64,000 bases of DNA from Microbacterium natoriense (GCF_030816295.1 NZ_JAUSXV010000001.1:2480001-2544000); one strand, 5' to 3'. Positions 24,912 to 33,884 are shown, counted from the first letter of the stretch. Translations and numbers: made by a program. The notes: generated by a model not told the origin, from the letters alone.

Positions 24912-25604
24912 GTGACTGACGTCACAACCGGCGAAGAGGATCTCTCGCAGAAGCTCCGTGTCGATATCGACGCGGAGCTTCTGGAGTTGGCACTCACCCA
25001 TCGTTCGTACGCGTACGAGCACGGTGGCATCCCGCACAACGAGCGCCTCGAGTTCCTCGGCGATTCGGTGCTGGGGCAGGCGGTGACGGTCATGCTGTTC
25101 ACGACGCACCCCGAACTCGACGAGGGGTCGCTGGCGAAGAGACGCGCGAGCGTCGTGTCGACGGTGGCGCTGGCGGAGGTCGCGAGGGGCATCGGCCTCG
25201 GCAGCCATCTCCTGCTGGGGCGTGGTGAGGAGCAGACGGGCGGTCGAGACAAGGACTCGATCCTCGCCGACACGATGGAAGCCGTCATCGGCGCGACCTA
25301 CATGTCGGCCGGCCCCGAGGCGGCGACCGACCTGGTGCTGCGGCTGACCAAGCCTCTGCTCGCCGACCCTGAGCGATACGGCGCGGCGATGGACCCGAAG
25401 ACCAGCCTGCAGGAGCTCGCAGCCCGCGCCGGTGCGACGCCTCCGCAGTATGCGGTCGAGGCGAGCGGTCCCGATCACGATCGCCGGTTCATCGCGACCG
25501 TGACCGTGGGCGACGTCACGATGACGGGCAACGGCACCAGCAAGAAGACCGCCGAGATGGCGGCTGCGCTGAACGCCTGGCGCGTGCTCAACGCGCGTGC
25601 CTGA
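24912..25604 (+). CDS. rnc: Ribonuclease III
   Basis: 230 residues. Endonuclease signature NERLEFLGDSVLG (about 42-54) with the distal metal ligands DTMEAVIGA (about 122-130), then a double-stranded-RNA-binding domain (about 160-228, TSLQELAARAG ... KKTAEMAAALNAW). Processes rRNA precursors and cleaves structured mRNAs. GTG start; its end overlaps mutM by 8 bases. Confidence 0.97.
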   Translation: MTDVTTGEEDLSQKLRVDIDAELLELALTHRSYAYEHGGIPHNERLEFLGDSVLGQAVTVMLFTTHPELDEGSLAKRRASVVSTVALAEVARGIGLGSHLLLGRGEEQTGGRDKDSILADTMEAVIGATYMSAGPEAATDLVLRLTKPLLADPERYGAAMDPKTSLQELAARAGATPPQYAVEASGPDHDRRFIATVTVGDVTMTGNGTSKKTAEMAAALNAWRVLNARA

Positions 25605-26460
25605 GCTTCCTGAGGTCGAAGTCGTCCGAGCCGGGCTCGCCCCCGCCGCCGTCGGGTCGCTGATCACCGCAGTGAGCGTGTTCGACGAACGCGCTCTGAC
25701 CCGGCATCCGCTCGGGGCCGCAGACTTCGTCTCGCGCCTCGAGAATCGCACCATCGTCGGCGCCGCGCGCCGGGGGAAGTTCCTCTGGCTTCCTCTCGAA
25801 GGCGAGTCGGATGCGCTCATCGCTCACCTCGGGATGAGCGGACAGATGCTGCTGCGTGCGCCGGATGCCGCGGCAGAACGTCACGAGCGGATCCGCATCC
25901 ATCTCGAGCATCCCGCTCACGGCGAACTCGCTGTGGTGTTCTCCGACCAGCGCACCTTCGGATCCCTCGCCGTCGACCACCTCGTGGCCGACGGACCGTC
26001 GCAGGTCCCGTCCCAGGTGGTCCACATCGCCCGCGACCCGATCGATCCCGCCTTCGACGACGCCGCTTTCCGCGCTGACCTGGCGAAGCGGGGGAGCGCC
26101 ATCAAGCGTGTGATGCTCGATCAGGGCGTGATCAGCGGCGTCGGCAACATCTATGCCGACGAGTCGCTGTGGGCGGCGCGCATCCACCCGGAGACTCCCG
26201 CGTCGGCCCTGTCGACGCAGGCCGTGCGCCGGCTGCTCGCCGAGATCCGCGCCGTCCTCGCCAAGGCGCTCGCTGAGGGCGGCACCAGCTTCGACGCCCA
26301 GTACGTCAACGTCAACGGGCAGGCCGGCTATTTCGCGCACTCGCTGAATGCCTACGGGCGTGAGGGCGAGCCGTGCAGCCGATGCGGACGACCCATCGTC
26401 CGCGCCGCGTTCATGAACCGCTCATCGCATTACTGCCCGCGCTGTCAGAGACGAGGCTGA
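25597..26460 (+). CDS. mutM: Formamidopyrimidine-DNA glycosylase (Fpg)
   Basis: 287 residues. Begins VPELPEVEVVRAGL (GTG start): after removal of Met, Pro is the catalytic N-terminal nucleophile and Glu the acid. Lys in HLGMSGQML region and the C-terminal zinc finger CSRCGRPIVRAAFMNRSSHYCPRC are intact. Removes 8-oxoguanine from DNA. The rnc-mutM overlap is common in actinobacteria. Confidence 0.96.
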   Translation: MPELPEVEVVRAGLAPAAVGSLITAVSVFDERALTRHPLGAADFVSRLENRTIVGAARRGKFLWLPLEGESDALIAHLGMSGQMLLRAPDAAAERHERIRIHLEHPAHGELAVVFSDQRTFGSLAVDHLVADGPSQVPSQVVHIARDPIDPAFDDAAFRADLAKRGSAIKRVMLDQGVISGVGNIYADESLWAARIHPETPASALSTQAVRRLLAEIRAVLAKALAEGGTSFDAQYVNVNGQAGYFAHSLNAYGREGEPCSRCGRPIVRAAFMNRSSHYCPRCQRRG

Positions 26461-26487
26461 GCCTGACGCGCGGTCGGATCGAGCGCA

Positions 26488-26877
26488 TCACGCTGTGACA
26501 GCGATGGCGCGGATCGAGATCAGGATGCCGGGCAGGTCGACACCGAGCTTCGCGACGTATCGTGCCGGAGGATCCGATGCGAACCATCGGGCGTACTCCT
26601 CGTTGAACCCCACGAAGTCCTCCGCCCGGGCAAGCAGAACCCCGATCTCAACGAGGTCGTCCATCCCCGACCCGCCGGCGTTCAGAATCGCCTCGCAGTT
26701 CGCGAGCGCCTGGCGCGTCTGCACCTGAATGGTGTCACCGGCCAGGGCCCCGTCTTCACGTCGATGCCGACGGTTCCGGAGATGTACACGTGGTTTCCCG
26801 CTCGCACAGCCTGGCTGTAGAGAGGTGAGCTCGGAGCATCCGGTGTGGCGATGATCTCTCTGGGCATGCTGAACTCC
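26488..26877 (-). pseudogene. RidA (YjgF/YER057c) family protein, broken by a frameshift
   Basis: The N-terminal part (MPREIIATPDAPSSPLYSQ, then AGNHVYISGTVGIDVKTG) and the C-terminal part (ALAGDTIQVQTRQALANCEA ... PPARYVAKLGVDLPG) are both clear RidA, an enamine/imine deaminase, but in two frames. They join if one G is added to the four-G run on the minus strand (CCCC at 26748-26751). Strong ribosome site GAGGAG before ATG 26877. The intact protein would be about 129 residues, normal for the family. A sequencing error in the homopolymer is as likely as real decay. Downstream of the decarboxylase-family gene. Confidence 0.8.
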
Positions 26878-26953
26878 TCGTCGAGTCGTCCCCCTGATGG
26901 CGACCATCGTGACAGAAGACGACCGGCTGCGGAAGAGCGTGTGCTCCGAGCCG

Positions 26954-27292
26954 TCAGCCCTCCTGCTCGACGATGCTTTTCAGCACGCTCGTCGCTCCCA
27001 TGCCGTTGGGCCACCCCGCATAGAAGGCGAGATGGAGCAGTGCCTCCTTGAGCTGCTCATCGGTGACTCCGTTGCGGCGCGCATGCGCGAGATGGAACTG
27101 CAGCTGCTCCATCTTGCCCATAGCGGTGAGGGCCGCCACCGTGATCAGGCTGCGGTCGCGCTTGGTGAGCCCATCCCGCTCCCACACCTCGTCGAAGAGC
27201 ACCCGGTCGGTGTAGTGGACCATCCCTGGCGCGAAGTCGCCGAAGGCGTGCTTCCCGCCAGACCAACCGGTGCTCTGCTCTTCCGTGCTCAT
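26954..27292 (-). CDS. Carboxymuconolactone decarboxylase family protein
   Basis: 112 residues, normal size. Matches the AhpD-like CMD fold: DEVWERDGLTKRDRSLITVAAL, then HLAHARRNGVTDEQLKEALLHLAFYAGWP. The peroxidase-type CxxC is absent, so it is the decarboxylase-like branch. Role unknown; in this genome it is divergent from a cupin gene often paired with such proteins. ATG 27292 has GGAG upstream; the much longer in-frame extension crosses the cupin promoter. Confidence 0.88.
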   Translation of the reverse strand: MSTEEQSTGWSGGKHAFGDFAPGMVHYTDRVLFDEVWERDGLTKRDRSLITVAALTAMGKMEQLQFHLAHARRNGVTDEQLKEALLHLAFYAGWPNGMGATSVLKSIVEQEG

Positions 27293-27431
27293 GTCTGCTC
27301 CTGTCCGGCGCATGTGCGGCATGCGCCCGTCTTCCATCCAACTCCGCTCGTGCCCATCGTGGGAGGCTCTCTCCAGGGGTGTACTGCCAGGGACTGGTAC
27401 GAACCCGGGGGTGGAGGCGTAGCGTCGACGC

Positions 27432-27872
27432 ATGACCATGCGCAGCAACGAATTCGCCCAGATGTTTCCGCTCGGCGAGCCGAACGACGCCCTCGCGCAG
27501 TACTTCATGGGCCAGAGCTACCTGGCGCCGCTCGCAGCAGGGAGCGTGCCGGTGAGCAACGTCACCTTCGAACCCGGCTGCCGGAACAGTTGGCACATCC
27601 ACCACGGTGCGCACGGAGGAGGCGACCAGATCCTGATGTGCACGGCGGGATCGGGGTGGTTTCAGGCCGAGGGCGAGGACCCGGTCAGCATGGAACCCGG
27701 AACGGTGATCCGTGTGCCGGCCGGCACGAAGCACTGGCACGGCGCGAAGGCGGATTCCTGGTTCTCGCACATCGCGTTCATCACCCCGGGTGAAGAGGTG
27801 CACAACGAGTGGCTGGAGCCCGTGACAGATGAGGCATACGGCTCGTTGCCGCCGAAGCGCGTCGACGACTGA
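27432..27872 (+). CDS. Cupin domain protein (CMD-associated)
   Basis: 146 residues. Cupin motif 1 WHIHHGAHGGGDQILMCTAGSG (metal His residues) and motif 2 PGTVIRVPAGTKHWHGA are intact. The opening FPLGEPNDALAQYFMGQSYL is typical of cupins encoded beside carboxymuconolactone decarboxylases. Likely binds a metal and acts on a small molecule. TAGCGT (27420-27425) ends 6 bases before the ATG: probably leaderless. Confidence 0.9.
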   Translation: MTMRSNEFAQMFPLGEPNDALAQYFMGQSYLAPLAAGSVPVSNVTFEPGCRNSWHIHHGAHGGGDQILMCTAGSGWFQAEGEDPVSMEPGTVIRVPAGTKHWHGAKADSWFSHIAFITPGEEVHNEWLEPVTDEAYGSLPPKRVDD

Positions 27873-27911
27873 GAGGAGCCGGTGCGGTCAGTGCTCGCCC
27901 TTGATGACGAA

Positions 27912-27931
27912 GTACGATCCGCGGATCGTAC
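27912..27931. repeat. Perfect 20-bp palindrome between cupin and DyP genes
   Basis: GTACGATCCGCGGATCGTAC equals its own reverse complement. It lies between two convergent stop codons. There is no T-run, so it is not a standard terminator; it could fold as a stem in RNA or bind a dimeric protein. It also falls within a 34-codon open stretch continuing the DyP frame past its stop. Confidence 0.9.
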
Positions 27932-27992
27932 CCGCGAGCTTCGACCTCTGCCGTGCGAACGTGAATGCGGACAGCTCCTCGCGGACATCCTC

Positions 27993-28931
27993 TCAGGCGA
28001 GCGACGAGAGGAACGTCGCCGACGGCGCGAAGAACGTGGTGCCCGTGTGTGCGACGGAGAAGTCCAGTATCCGGTCGTGCAGCCCGGGCGGATCACCGAT
28101 GAACATGCGCTGCAGCATCTGTTCGATCACCCACAGTCTGCGTGAGTATCCGATGAAGTAGGTGCCGAATTCTCCGGCTCCCGGGCGCCCGAAGGGCATG
28201 TTGTCGCGCAGGATGTCGTGTTCGCCCGACTCGTCGGTGATGGTGGCGAGCGTCTTGTGCGCCTGTTGCGTGCCGACAGCGGCATCATCGAGCTCGATGT
28301 TGTCGGCCTTGCGCCGGCCGATCACCGCCTCCTGTTGCTCAGTGGTGAGCGACTGCCATGCGTCCAGATCGTGCAGGTACTTCTGGACGACGACGTAGCT
28401 GCCGCCGGCGGACGCCGAGTCCTCGGCCCCGACCAGAGTCGCCTCGGGGAGGTCGGGCCCCACCGGATTCGCGGATCCGTCGACGAATCCGAGAAGGTCC
28501 CGGGCATCGAAGTACCGGAAGCCGGAGACCTCGTCCTCCACCGTCACCGCTGTGCCGAGCTGCTCGAGGATCAGCCTCTCGAGCTCGAAACAGAGGTCGG
28601 GGCGTTCCGCACGGATGTGGAAAAGCAGATCGCCCGGCGTGGAGACCGCAGTATGCGCGCCACCGCTGACTTCGGGGAACGGATGCAGCTCCGCCGGCAG
28701 CGGGTGACCGGTCAGACCCCTCCAGATGCGGCTGCCGACGCCCACGGTGCACGACAGTCGCGCATCCAGATCGCGGAAACCGACGGACTTGACGATGTCC
28801 TCGATACCGGCGACGGTGGCGCGGACGTCGTCGAATCGCGTCTCGTCCACGGTGAGGACCAAGAAGATCGCACTGCGTGTCAATGGTGCGTCCACCTGCT
28901 GCGGCGCTATCGGCACCCGGCGTTCTGACAT
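27993..28931 (-). CDS. DyP-type heme peroxidase
   Basis: 312 residues. Family motif GFVDGSANP (GxxDG, about 157, distal Asp) and C-terminal FIGYSRRLWVIEQMLQRMFIG, close to the YfeX/P-type group; proximal heme His probably in QQAHKTLA. Oxidises dyes or porphyrinogens with hydrogen peroxide. No twin-arginine signal and no encapsulin-targeting tail or encapsulin gene nearby. GAGGAGG ribosome site before ATG 28931. After the TGA the frame stays open for 34 more codons. Confidence 0.93.
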   Translation of the reverse strand: MSERRVPIAPQQVDAPLTRSAIFLVLTVDETRFDDVRATVAGIEDIVKSVGFRDLDARLSCTVGVGSRIWRGLTGHPLPAELHPFPEVSGGAHTAVSTPGDLLFHIRAERPDLCFELERLILEQLGTAVTVEDEVSGFRYFDARDLLGFVDGSANPVGPDLPEATLVGAEDSASAGGSYVVVQKYLHDLDAWQSLTTEQQEAVIGRRKADNIELDDAAVGTQQAHKTLATITDESGEHDILRDNMPFGRPGAGEFGTYFIGYSRRLWVIEQMLQRMFIGDPPGLHDRILDFSVAHTGTTFFAPSATFLSSLA

Positions 28932-28971
28932 CTGGCCTCCTCGTCGTCGCGAGCAGACTAACAGGGTCGGT

Positions 28972-30294
28972 TCACGCCACGCGGAACGAGCGGGACAGCA
29001 CAGGTCTGGTCGCGCGCGTGCTCACCCAGACGACCGCGATCCCGACGGCGACGACGAGCACGATCGTGAGCAGCGACAGGGGTGCGACGATCAGGGCGAT
29101 GCCCAGAAGCGGGAAGACCAGGATGCCGGCGCACAGCGCCGAGCCGATCGATGTGAGCAGCAGCGGCGCCATGATGGCACGGGTGCGGGCTTTGTCGACC
29201 GTCTGCTGCGGAACTCCGAGGTGGTGCAGACTCCGGTGCAGTTCGCGGGCGTCGAGGATCGCCGAGGCCTGGTTGACGCCGACGGAAGCGGCGACCATCA
29301 GGAACGAGGCCACGAGCGTGATGATCAGCCCTGTGCGCATGTCGCGAGCGAGGGCGAGATCTGTCGCTTCCGCACCTTCCGAGGTCATCACGCCGATGAG
29401 CGAGACACCGGTTCCTGCGAAGACCGCCATGAAGCTCGCCATCGAGATGCCGCCCACCTGCCGCCATGCAGCCTTGGGGTCGTCGAGGACCATGCGCGCA
29501 GCGAGCAGCCGCTCAGGAACCCGAGCACGTCTCAGCCATCCGCGGGCGCTCACCTTCAGCGCCCAGGGACCCACGAGGTTGAGCACCGCGAGCCCCGCGG
29601 CGAAGAGAAGGGCGATCACGACGATCGTCGTCACCATTCCCGCGATCTGCGGCACGATCTTGGCGAGGACGACTGCGAAGGCGACGAGGCCTGCTCCGAC
29701 GACGAAGCGGATCCAATGAGCACCGGTGGCGGTGGTGCGCATGCGCACCCCGAGAGGGGAGATGACGACCCGGCGCAGGCCGACGGCGGCGCTGAGCGCA
29801 GCGAGGACGACGACACCGCCGACGACGGCGACGATGTGGACGGGAGACAGGAGCACAGCCTGCCAACCGAGAGCCGCACCGCGGAACGGGATGAGCCCGA
29901 TGAGCGGGCTCACCAGCAGGTACCCGGCGACGCCGGCTGTCGCGCCGGCCGCAGCGAGCAGCACCGACTCGGCGACGGTGGCGACGGCGACGCCGAGTGG
30001 CGTCACCCCGAGCAGCCGCAGCGTCGAGAGTCGCTCGTCGCGACGGCGCGCGGCGAGCCGTGCGGCTGCGCCCCCCAGGCTCATGAGCGGGACGAGGAGC
30101 AGGGCGAGCGCGATCGCGGCCAGAGCCTGGTAGATCGGAGCGTAGTCGTCGTGCCAGCCCCAGAAGCTCTGTGCGCCACCGATCACAGTGAGCACGAGCG
30201 TCGTCACGACGCCGAAGGCGATGAGGGGCAGCGCTATGAGGCCGCCTTGCCCGGGCGAGGGGCGCAGCAGCATCGCGAGGACGCGGGCGTTCAT
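28972..30294 (-). CDS. FtsX-like ABC transporter permease
   Basis: 440 residues with about ten membrane segments in two blocks; both contain the FtsX-type core (LSTLRLLGVTPLGVAVATVAE and HRSLHHLGVPQQTVDKARTRA). Partner of the ATPase encoded upstream; starts are coupled (ATGA). Unlike MacB-type permeases there is no large extracytoplasmic domain, which fits the peptide-antibiotic resistance or lipid exporters of actinobacteria. Substrate unknown. Confidence 0.85.
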   Translation of the reverse strand: MNARVLAMLLRPSPGQGGLIALPLIAFGVVTTLVLTVIGGAQSFWGWHDDYAPIYQALAAIALALLLVPLMSLGGAAARLAARRRDERLSTLRLLGVTPLGVAVATVAESVLLAAAGATAGVAGYLLVSPLIGLIPFRGAALGWQAVLLSPVHIVAVVGGVVVLAALSAAVGLRRVVISPLGVRMRTTATGAHWIRFVVGAGLVAFAVVLAKIVPQIAGMVTTIVVIALLFAAGLAVLNLVGPWALKVSARGWLRRARVPERLLAARMVLDDPKAAWRQVGGISMASFMAVFAGTGVSLIGVMTSEGAEATDLALARDMRTGLIITLVASFLMVAASVGVNQASAILDARELHRSLHHLGVPQQTVDKARTRAIMAPLLLTSIGSALCAGILVFPLLGIALIVAPLSLLTIVLVVAVGIAVVWVSTRATRPVLSRSFRVA

Positions 30295-30986
30295 GCGTCC
30301 ACCGCCGTGGAGACGACGAGTCCGTCGCGCACCGCGATGGTCCGCGTGCAGCGCGCAGCCACGTCCGGGTCATGCGTGACGACCACGAGCGTCCGGCGTT
30401 GACCGGTGGTCGACCACAGCAGTGCGTCCATCACCTCCCGCGAGGTCTGCGAGTCGAGGGCGCCGGTCGGTTCGTCGGCGAACACGAGCTCGGCTCCCGT
30501 GGCCTGGGCGCGAGCGATCGCGACCCGCTGCGCCTGGCCGCCCGAGAGCTCGCCGATGCGGCGATCCTCCATGCCGGCGAGACCGAGGGCGCCGAGCCAG
30601 GAAGCGGCATGCTGAACGGCATCCGCCCTCTTCACGCCGTTGATCATCGAAGCCAGCGCGACGTTCTCGACCGCTGTCAGTTCAGGGATGAGAAGCCCCT
30701 GCTGGAAGACGAAGCCGAGTCGCTCGCGTCGCAGACGGGATCTTGCCGACTCGCTCATGCCGGTCAGCTCGATCGCCCCGCCGGCCGCGGGATGGAAGGT
30801 CACCGACCCGGTGTCCGGTGTGATGATGCCTGCCAGAACGTGCAGCAGTGTGGTCTTGCCGGATCCGGAGGCGCCCATGATCGCGACGGATTCGCCTCGC
30901 GAGATCGAGAGGTCGACACCGGCGAGCGCGCGAGTGGCGCCGTAGGACTTCGTCAGAGCGTGTGCGACGAGGACGGGACTGTTCAT
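30291..30986 (-). CDS. ABC transporter ATP-binding protein (MacB/LolD type)
   Basis: 231 residues. Walker A GASGSGKTT (about 37), Q-loop FVFQQGLLIPELTAVENVA, signature LSGGQAQRVAIARA, Walker B LVFADEPTGALDS, H-loop VVTHD, all intact; the spacing and PTGALD are typical of the LolD/FtsE/MacB group that pairs with FtsX-like permeases. Start ATG 30986 is the first residue with family match. Confidence 0.93.
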   Translation of the reverse strand: MNSPVLVAHALTKSYGATRALAGVDLSISRGESVAIMGASGSGKTTLLHVLAGIITPDTGSVTFHPAAGGAIELTGMSESARSRLRRERLGFVFQQGLLIPELTAVENVALASMINGVKRADAVQHAASWLGALGLAGMEDRRIGELSGGQAQRVAIARAQATGAELVFADEPTGALDSQTSREVMDALLWSTTGQRRTLVVVTHDPDVAARCTRTIAVRDGLVVSTAVDA

Positions 30987-31062
30987 GCTTCCAGCCTCGC
31001 CGCACACGCTCCTCGGATCGTCGGCCCGTGGAGTGATCCGTCTACATCGGAGGGATGATGTG

Positions 31063-32133
31063 TCAGAGTCGCTTCTGCCACGCCCCGGCGTAGGACACCG
31101 GTACGAACCCGATCGCCTCGTTGATGTCAAGCATCGGCCGGTTCTCCTCGGCGTTGAACGTCGACACGATGGGAGACGTCGGCACCAGTTCGCGCCACCG
31201 CAGCAGGTTCGCGCACTTGACGATCGTGCCCAGCCGATGCCCTCGGTGATGCGCGGCGACCAGCGTTCCGAACTGATGCGTGACTCCCGTGCGGTCCGCG
31301 GCGACCAGCAGCTCGTTGTAGGCCACGAGTTCGCCCGTCGGCACGTGCTCGACGGCGGTCACTGAGACGAGTTGACCTGCCGCGGTGAGCGTCGCCTCCC
31401 GGCGAACCACGCGGTCGGCGTCGTACTGCTCGGCGACGAAGTCCATGTCACCGCTGGGGGCATCGGTCGACAGGCGTGCGAGGACGGCCGCGTATCCGTC
31501 GCGCAGTTCGGGCGGAGTGGGCATGGTCCACTCCCGCACGCGGTAGTCCGGACCGGCGAACGCCGATGCCTCCGCCAGCATCCGCCGCACCTCCGTGCCG
31601 TCCGACCGCAGGTCGTACTCGCTGTTGCGCTCGACCTGTTCCAGCGTGTATCCGGCATCCGCGATGACGTCGGCGAGCGGCGTGGCCGGGATCCGCCCCC
31701 AACCTGTGGCCGGAGCCAGCATCCGGTCGCGCTCGTCCGGTCGATGCAACGTCCAGGTCTGCAGGATGCTGCGGCCCCTCGCCACCGCGTCCTCCTCTGC
31801 GCGAGCGAGAAGCGCCTGCTCGACGCCGCGGCCCGAGTTCGCCTCCGGCACGAGGATGTCGAACTCCGCGGTCTGCGCGCCCTCCTCCTGGGCGAAGGCC
31901 AGCGTCACCATGCCGACGACGGCGTCGTCGATGCGAGCGACGTAGCCGAGATGCAGGCTGTCGGTGGGGTCCTGCCACTCCGAGAGCATCTCAGCAGCCG
32001 ACGGCGACAGGTCGGGGAGGCCGACCTGCTCGTCGCAGACCTGCCTGCCCAGATCTCCCAGAAGCCGGAAGTCTGCGGCGTCGTCGGCGTCGAGAGACGA
32101 CGGCACACGCAGCGCAGTGATCGAGATGCTCAC
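31063..32133 (-). CDS. Two-domain GNAT acetyltransferase, paralog B
   Basis: 356 residues, two GNAT-like halves. N-terminal half has TAEFDILVPEANSGRGVEQALL (acetyl-CoA site degenerate); C-terminal half has THQFGTLVAAHHRGHRLG with the pyrophosphate-binding R-G-H-R-L-G and NAEENRPMLDINEAIGFVPV. GTG start overlaps the stop of paralog A (GTGA). Clearly homologous to A throughout, including near-identical DNA in the 3' 60 bases. Mycothiol-synthase-like architecture, but I see no evidence for that substrate. Confidence 0.85.
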   Translation of the reverse strand: MSISITALRVPSSLDADDAADFRLLGDLGRQVCDEQVGLPDLSPSAAEMLSEWQDPTDSLHLGYVARIDDAVVGMVTLAFAQEEGAQTAEFDILVPEANSGRGVEQALLARAEEDAVARGRSILQTWTLHRPDERDRMLAPATGWGRIPATPLADVIADAGYTLEQVERNSEYDLRSDGTEVRRMLAEASAFAGPDYRVREWTMPTPPELRDGYAAVLARLSTDAPSGDMDFVAEQYDADRVVRREATLTAAGQLVSVTAVEHVPTGELVAYNELLVAADRTGVTHQFGTLVAAHHRGHRLGTIVKCANLLRWRELVPTSPIVSTFNAEENRPMLDINEAIGFVPVSYAGAWQKRL

Positions 32134-33218
32134 GGCAGATCCTTCCTCCACGCTCCTTCGTAGGCGACGGGGACGAAGCCGATGGCTTCGTTGATGTTCA
32201 GCATCGGCCGGTTCTCCTCGGCGTTGAACGTGATGACCTGAGGGCTCAGCGGATGCTGAGTCCGCCACGAGAGCAAACCGGCTGTCTTGACGAGCAGACC
32301 GAGACGGTGGCCCCGATGCGAGGACAGCACGAGGGTGTCCTCCTGATGCGTCGTCTCATCCGCGCGACGGCCGATCGCCAGCTCGTTGAAGGCGCACAGT
32401 TCGCCGGTTGCGACATGCTGCGCGGCGGTCACGAGCACGGTGTTGCCGCGGTCGAGGTGACGCGCATCGTGACGCGCGACGCGCTCGGCGTCCCAGTTCT
32501 CCTCCGGCATGTCGAGCTCGGCGTCGGGGACGTCGGTCGACATGCGCTGCTTCATGCGTGCGTAGCCGTCGACGTGGGCAGGCGGCGTCGGCAGCGTCCA
32601 CTGCACGACGCGGTAGCCGTCGGCCATCCTCGCGGCGGCGTCGTGCAGCGCCGTGACGCGGCGCGTGCTCTCCTCCGACAGCTCGAGGACGCTCACGCGC
32701 TCCACCTGCTCGAGCGCGAACCCGTGCCGAAGCAGGAACCGGGCATGGTGGTGGTCGCGCGGAACCGACCCGAAGCCCGTGGGGGAGTCGAGGCGGACCT
32801 CGCCGCGATCGGTGTGCTCGGTCCACAGCAGCAGCTTGCGGACCCCGGCCTCCTTCGCGGTCTTCTCGATCTGTGCGAGAACGACTGTGCCGAGTCCGCG
32901 GCCCCACGTGCGCTGCAGAAGGTTGATGGTGACGTACGCGGTCCGTCCGCCGCCGTCGGCGACGACATTGAGCACCGCGACGCCGATCGTCTCGCCGTCC
33001 TCCACGACGGACCACTGCCGACGCTCCAAGTCGGCGTCCGATCGCAGCAGCGCAAGCAGGGCGTCAGGCTCGAGGTGCTCGTCGTCCCGTCCGGTCGTCT
33101 CAAGCAGCGAGGCGTTGCGGACCCGGGCGTAGTCGAGCAGGTCGCCGGCGTCCGCCGCATCCGCCCGTGCGGGGAGCACGAGCGGATGCAGCGTCGCGGC
33201 TTCGGTGAGGGCGATCAT
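32130..33218 (-). CDS. Two-domain GNAT acetyltransferase, paralog A
   Basis: 362 residues. N-terminal GNAT half with TAYVTINLLQRTWGRGLG, a well-kept acetyl-CoA loop; C-terminal half with HQEDTLVLSSHRGHRLGLLVK and FNAEENRPMLNINEAIGF. Both halves look active. Starts 15 bases after the 92-residue small protein. Substrate unknown; tandem duplication with paralog B suggests two successive or alternative acylations. Part of the four-gene unit starting at 33851. Confidence 0.87.
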   Translation of the reverse strand: MIALTEAATLHPLVLPARADAADAGDLLDYARVRNASLLETTGRDDEHLEPDALLALLRSDADLERRQWSVVEDGETIGVAVLNVVADGGGRTAYVTINLLQRTWGRGLGTVVLAQIEKTAKEAGVRKLLLWTEHTDRGEVRLDSPTGFGSVPRDHHHARFLLRHGFALEQVERVSVLELSEESTRRVTALHDAAARMADGYRVVQWTLPTPPAHVDGYARMKQRMSTDVPDAELDMPEENWDAERVARHDARHLDRGNTVLVTAAQHVATGELCAFNELAIGRRADETTHQEDTLVLSSHRGHRLGLLVKTAGLLSWRTQHPLSPQVITFNAEENRPMLNINEAIGFVPVAYEGAWRKDLP

Positions 33219-33233
33219 CGTGCTGGTCTCCGG

Positions 33234-33512
33234 TCAGCGCAGCTGGCGCTGCATGTGGTATTCGAGCAGGATCCGGCTCTCACCGGTCGTGAGGTGCCGA
33301 TCGCTGAGGAACAGCGGTTCGGCGGGGGTGATGACGCGTTCCTTCACGGACTTCGGCCGCTGAGCCCTCTCGAGCAGCCAGAGGCCGATCTTGAGCGACA
33401 GGCGGTCTGCGAGAGCGAGCTCGCGCAGATCATCGGGGGCGGGGATGTGCAGGACGGTCTGGTCCTGGGTATCCGGCGGGTGGGTGGTGCTGTGGTGCAG
33501 CGTGGTGTTCAC
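33234..33512 (-). CDS. Small protein of unknown function (92 aa)
   Basis: GTG start preceded by GAAGGA at 7 bases. Features: His/Thr-rich N-terminus (HHSTTHPPDTQDQ), central LADRLSLKIGLWLLERAQ, an amphipathic helix with a short hydrophobic face seen in many small actinobacterial proteins, and a basic C-terminus ending LLEYHMQRQLR. No family recognised. It lies between a 37-residue microprotein and the tandem GNAT genes on one strand. Confidence 0.7.
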   Translation of the reverse strand: MNTTLHHSTTHPPDTQDQTVLHIPAPDDLRELALADRLSLKIGLWLLERAQRPKSVKERVITPAEPLFLSDRHLTTGESRILLEYHMQRQLR

Positions 33513-33737
33513 GGTGTGTCCTTCGAGGTGAATGGTGGTGATGAGTGGCGGAAGGCGCCGACGATACGGACCGATCTGCGATCGGGTGCGGCGCGGGAAG
33601 GTGTGATCTCCCTCGTGGGGGATCAGCGGATGCCGGAACGGCGGGAGACCGTGATCTGCGGAGAGATCAGGTGCGGAGCGCGGGTTCGCGTCGACGAGAA
33701 GACCCACCTGTGGCGGGCGAATTCTCCGACTGCGGTG

Positions 33738-33851
33738 CTACGAGAGCGTGCAGCGCCGAAGACCCGAGGCGGTCACCGAGAACGCATAGCGGGGCGCGGA
33801 GTGAACACGCGCGGCGAGGCCTGTGGCCTGTGCGTTGAACTGAATCATCAT
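33738..33851 (-). CDS. 37-residue microprotein with very strong ribosome site
   Basis: Starts ATGATG at 33851 and ends TAG. The ribosome site AAAGGAGGT is the best in the window and is 5 bases from the start; a clear sigma-A promoter stands upstream. The peptide opens MMIQFNAQATGLAARVHSAP and ends SGLRRCTLS with a single Cys third from... near the C-terminus. Basic, no signal peptide or membrane segment. Could be a regulatory/leader peptide, a small effector, or a modified-peptide precursor; function unknown. Confidence 0.6.
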   Translation of the reverse strand: MMIQFNAQATGLAARVHSAPRYAFSVTASGLRRCTLS

Positions 33852-33884
33852 CGGTAACCTCCTTTCACGGGTCGATCCGTTGGT

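Noticed and set aside
27993..28931. Encapsulin cargo signal on the DyP peroxidase
   Set aside because: No encapsulin gene nearby and the C-terminus lacks the usual loading peptide.
33605..33624. Hairpin GATC...GATC between the two microprotein genes as terminator
   Set aside because: Short, imperfect and without a T-run; may fold but I cannot assign a role.
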